Assembly: GCA_012800625.1 (NCBI GenBank)
Contig: JAAZIY010000065.1
Location: 1 to 5,730, forward strand
Origin: Lentisphaerota bacterium
Lineage (GTDB): Bacteria > Verrucomicrobiota > Lentisphaeria > Oligosphaerales > Oligosphaeraceae
DNA: 5,730 nt
Direction of reading: 5' to 3'
This document shows, piece after piece, positions 3,277 to 5,730 of the stretch. Position 1 is the stretch's first letter, and every line of letters begins with the position of its first letter. The position numbers were made by a program, and so were the translations under genes. The notes beneath the pieces are model-generated. The model had not been told where the DNA came from. It did no database searches and was given only the letters and a program-made list of their open reading frames with translations.

Positions 3277-5673
3277 ATGAAGACTTCTTTGCGTTGGCTG
3301 AGTGATTTTGTTGATGTGCCCTGGTCGGCCCGGGAACTGGCCGAGCGCTTGACGGCAGCCGGACTGGAACTGGAGGGCATAGAACAGGTGGCAGTGCTGC
3401 CCGAAGGCGTGCTGACGGCGCAGATAGTCGAGAGGCGCAAGCATGAGAATGCGGAGCATCTTAGTGTCTGCCAGGTCGATTGCGGCGATGGCAGGCCTTT
3501 GCAGGTGGTCTGCGGCGCGCCTAACTGCGAGGCCGGTCAAAAGGTGGCCCTGGCCACCCTGGGCACCAGACTGGGGGAGGGCTTCATTATTAAAAAAGCC
3601 AAGCTGCGCGGAGTAGAGTCAGAAGGCATGCTTTGTAGCGCCCGGGAACTGGGGCTGGGTGATGAACACGAGGGGATTTTAATACTGCCGCCGGACACCG
3701 CGCCGGGACGGCCCTTGCAGGAGCTTTTTCAGGAGGACTCGGTCATAGAATGGGAGATCACCGCCAACCGGGGCGACTGGCTTTCGCACCTGGGCATAGC
3801 CAGGGAAATCGCGGCGCAAAGCGGCGCCAGCCTGAAGATGCCAGAGACCAGGCTGCGGCTGGCTGCGGGCCGGCGGGCAGAGGAGGCCGCCAGTGTGCGC
3901 ATCGAGGCCCCGGAGCTTTGTCCGCGCTATATAGCCCGGGTCTTTGTGAACGTCAAGGTGGGGCCGTCTCCAGACTGGATGCAGCAGCGCCTTATGGCAG
4001 TGGGGCTGCGCCCCATCAATAACGTGGTGGACATCACTAACTATGTTATGCTGGAGTACGGTCAGCCGCTGCATGCCTTTGACTTGGAGGAGCTGGCCGG
4101 CGCCCAGATCATCGTGCGTAGAGCCAGAAAGGGCGAAAAGATATGCACACTGGACGGCACGGAGCTGGAGCTAGGCCCGGAAAACCTGCTGATCGCCGAC
4201 GCCGAACGCGGCGTGGCCCTGGCAGGGATCATGGGGGCGGAGAATAGCATGATCTCCGCTGACACCTGCAGCGTGCTGCTGGAGACCGCCGCTTTTGATC
4301 CGGTCAATATCCGGGTTAGCTCGCGCAACCTGGGTATTTCCACCGACAGCTCTTATCGCTTCGAGCGCGGGGTCAGCCCTGAGACTAGCGCGCTGGCCAG
4401 TGAAAGGGCGGCCAGCCTGCTCTGCGAGCTGGCCGGCGCCGAACAACTCGAAGGCGTACTGGATTGCTATCCCAGGCCCTGGCAATATCAGGAGATCAAA
4501 TGCCGGGTGGCGAAAGTGAATGCACTGCTGGGACTGAAGCTGGACAGCGCAGAGATTGCAGACTGCCTGAAGCGCCGGGGACTGCAAGTGCTGAGCCAGA
4601 ACGATGAGGAGCTGCTGCTGCGCACGCCGGGCTGGCGCTTTGACCTGCATAAGGAGGTGGACCTGATCGAAGAGGTGGCACAGGTGCGGGGACTGGACTC
4701 CATACCGACGGCGCTTGGCGCAGCAAAGCTGGGCGGCAGCAGCAAGGAGGACTGCTACTACGAAGTGGAAGCAGCCAGAGGCGAACTGCTGGCGCTGGGA
4801 CTGGACGAGGTGATGAACTACTCGCTGTTCTCGAGGCAGGACTGCCTGCTGGGCGGCGAGTTCGAGGAGGGACAGATCATCGAGGTCTCCAACCCCATTA
4901 GTAATGACGCCGCCTGCCTGCGGCCTAGCCTGCTGGCCGGCCTGCTGAAGGTGGTGAGGCATAACGTGGCGCATAACAACCACCAGATCGGGGTCTTCGA
5001 AATAGGCAGGGTGTTTAAACGCGACAAAAACGGAGAAGTGGAGTGCAACCAGATCGGCATCGCCATGAGCGGACTGCGGCACCCGGAAAGATACGGCGAG
5101 GAACGTGCCTGGGAAATCGATTTTTTCAGCATGAAGGGACTGCTGGAGAGCTGGCTGGAGTCGCGCGGCCTGGAAGAGGCGAAATGCGAGGCCGCCGAAC
5201 TGCCCGTATTCAAAAAGGGGGCCTGCGCAGCCTTTCAACTGAAGGAGGGCGAAAGACTGGTTTTTGGGGAGCTGGCGGAGAGCCTGCAAAAAGGAATGCG
5301 CTTGAGATACCCCCTGTTTATGGCATTCGCTAATCTGACTGCCCTGGAAAGGCCGGATGAAAGCTGCAGGAAATTTGTCCCGCTGGGGCAGTTTCCGGGC
5401 ACCGCCAGGGATATCTCGTTCGTGGCGCCGCCAGGCTTGACGCATCAGCAAATTCTGGACGGGATCGCAGGCATGAAGCTGAAGCTGCTTGATAAAATCG
5501 AGCTTTTTGATATCTACGAGGATGAAAAACTGCTGGGGCCGGGACGGCGCAGCATGGCTTACTCGATGCATTTTAGTGACCCGCAGCGCAGCCTGAGGGA
5601 CGAGGAAATTAATCTGCTGCAAGAGAAAATCAGGTGCTTCCTGGCCGAGGAACTCAAGGTGGAACTGCGGTAA
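3277..5673 (+). CDS. pheT: Phenylalanyl-tRNA synthetase beta subunit
   Basis: Full-length 798-residue PheT (bacterial proteins are about 790-800), the beta chain of the cytoplasmic alpha2beta2 enzyme that charges tRNA-Phe; it binds tRNA and edits mischarged Tyr-tRNA, while PheS holds the synthetic site. Order of domains: N-terminal MKTSLRWLSDFVDVP; OB-fold tRNA-binding domain about 40-150 with VVCGAPN (77-83); B3/B4 editing region about 212-390 with RPINNVVDITNYVMLEYGQP (245-264), HAFD (266-269) and RFERG (361-365); B5 domain about 405-475 with FDLHKEVDLIEEVAQVRG (455-472); catalytic-like core about 490-690; C-terminal anticodon-binding FDX-ACB domain 703-797 with FPGTARDISFV (706-716). ATG 3277 matches the family N-terminus. 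In many bacteria pheS lies just upstream; here hipT does, and pheS is not in the window. Nothing looks damaged. Confidence 0.98.
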   Translation: MKTSLRWLSDFVDVPWSARELAERLTAAGLELEGIEQVAVLPEGVLTAQIVERRKHENAEHLSVCQVDCGDGRPLQVVCGAPNCEAGQKVALATLGTRLGEGFIIKKAKLRGVESEGMLCSARELGLGDEHEGILILPPDTAPGRPLQELFQEDSVIEWEITANRGDWLSHLGIAREIAAQSGASLKMPETRLRLAAGRRAEEAASVRIEAPELCPRYIARVFVNVKVGPSPDWMQQRLMAVGLRPINNVVDITNYVMLEYGQPLHAFDLEELAGAQIIVRRARKGEKICTLDGTELELGPENLLIADAERGVALAGIMGAENSMISADTCSVLLETAAFDPVNIRVSSRNLGISTDSSYRFERGVSPETSALASERAASLLCELAGAEQLEGVLDCYPRPWQYQEIKCRVAKVNALLGLKLDSAEIADCLKRRGLQVLSQNDEELLLRTPGWRFDLHKEVDLIEEVAQVRGLDSIPTALGAAKLGGSSKEDCYYEVEAARGELLALGLDEVMNYSLFSRQDCLLGGEFEEGQIIEVSNPISNDAACLRPSLLAGLLKVVRHNVAHNNHQIGVFEIGRVFKRDKNGEVECNQIGIAMSGLRHPERYGEERAWEIDFFSMKGLLESWLESRGLEEAKCEAAELPVFKKGACAAFQLKEGERLVFGELAESLQKGMRLRYPLFMAFANLTALERPDESCRKFVPLGQFPGTARDISFVAPPGLTHQQILDGIAGMKLKLLDKIELFDIYEDEKLLGPGRRSMAYSMHFSDPQRSLRDEEINLLQEKIRCFLAEELKVELR

Positions 5674-5675
5674 GG

Positions 5676-5730
5676 GGCCACAAGGGGGGAGGACACTAAG
5701 ACACACTAAGACACACGAAGGCACACAAAG
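5676..5730 (+). repeat. 10-bp tandem repeat after pheT, four direct units to window end
   Basis: A diverged unit GGCCACAAGG (5676-5685) and a G-rich lead (5684-5690) precede four exact-length 10-bp units at 5691-5700, 5701-5710, 5711-5720 and 5721-5730, consensus RSACACNAAG. The array reaches the window edge and may continue. It begins three bases after the pheT stop. It is the same element as after the sugar-binding gene and, inverted, after hipT. No T tract or strong hairpin lies in the visible part. Confidence 0.8.

Noticed and set aside
3750..4022. Overlapping + strand frame inside pheT
   Set aside because: It is an out-of-frame reading within the conserved PheT coding sequence, with no ribosome binding site or recognisable domain.
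4171..5724. Very long open frame (517 codons) on the - strand opposite pheT
   Set aside because: It lies antisense to a complete, highly conserved PheT, has a Gln/His/Ala/Leu-rich composition typical of antisense reading of GC-rich genes, and shows no domain.
5676..5730. CRISPR array
   Set aside because: The units are 10 bp, contiguous and without spacers, and no cas gene is near.

Overview
The window carries five genes, all on the + strand. In order they are: an orphan lipoprotein-type sugar-binding protein (295-1566); a compact three-gene toxin-antitoxin operon of the split HipA type, hipB-hipS-hipT (1668-3154); and pheT, the phenylalanyl-tRNA synthetase beta chain (3277-5673). I see no RNA genes, transposase or CRISPR array. 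The long open frames on the - strand opposite the sugar-binding gene and pheT are by-products of GC-rich coding sequence.

The organism is a Gram-negative-type bacterium of moderately high GC. The lipoprotein signal peptide with a loose lipobox, the Bacteroidetes/PVC-like HipT with an N-terminal Cys/His knuckle, and the palindromic GC-rich intergenic elements would fit the PVC group (for example Lentisphaerota). That placement is inference from general resemblance and is weak.

Region by region: 1-294 has no gene. It holds two AT-rich palindromes (54-95), then three GC-rich hairpins in a row (118-228) that look like a REP-type element, then a purine-rich leader with a good Shine-Dalgarno in front of a TTG start. 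The sugar-binding gene ends inside a 10-bp-periodic repeat that supplies its last codons and its stop. A short promoter/operator-like region with a 9-bp inverted repeat overlaps the hipB ribosome binding site. The three hip genes are packed 7 and 1 bases apart. After hipT comes an inverted form of the same 10-bp repeat, then a sigma70-like promoter candidate and pheT. The window ends in four direct units of the repeat just after pheT.

How the genes work together: by analogy with the HipBST system of enteropathogenic E. coli, HipT should be a Ser/Thr kinase toxin that phosphorylates an aminoacyl-tRNA synthetase, HipS (a free-standing HipA N-terminal subdomain) its antitoxin, and HipB the DNA-binding autorepressor. 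The next gene encodes a tRNA synthetase subunit without its usual partner pheS, which is suggestive but may be coincidence. The least explained part is the repeat, which sits at the 3' end of all three transcription units and appears to have become part of one coding sequence.
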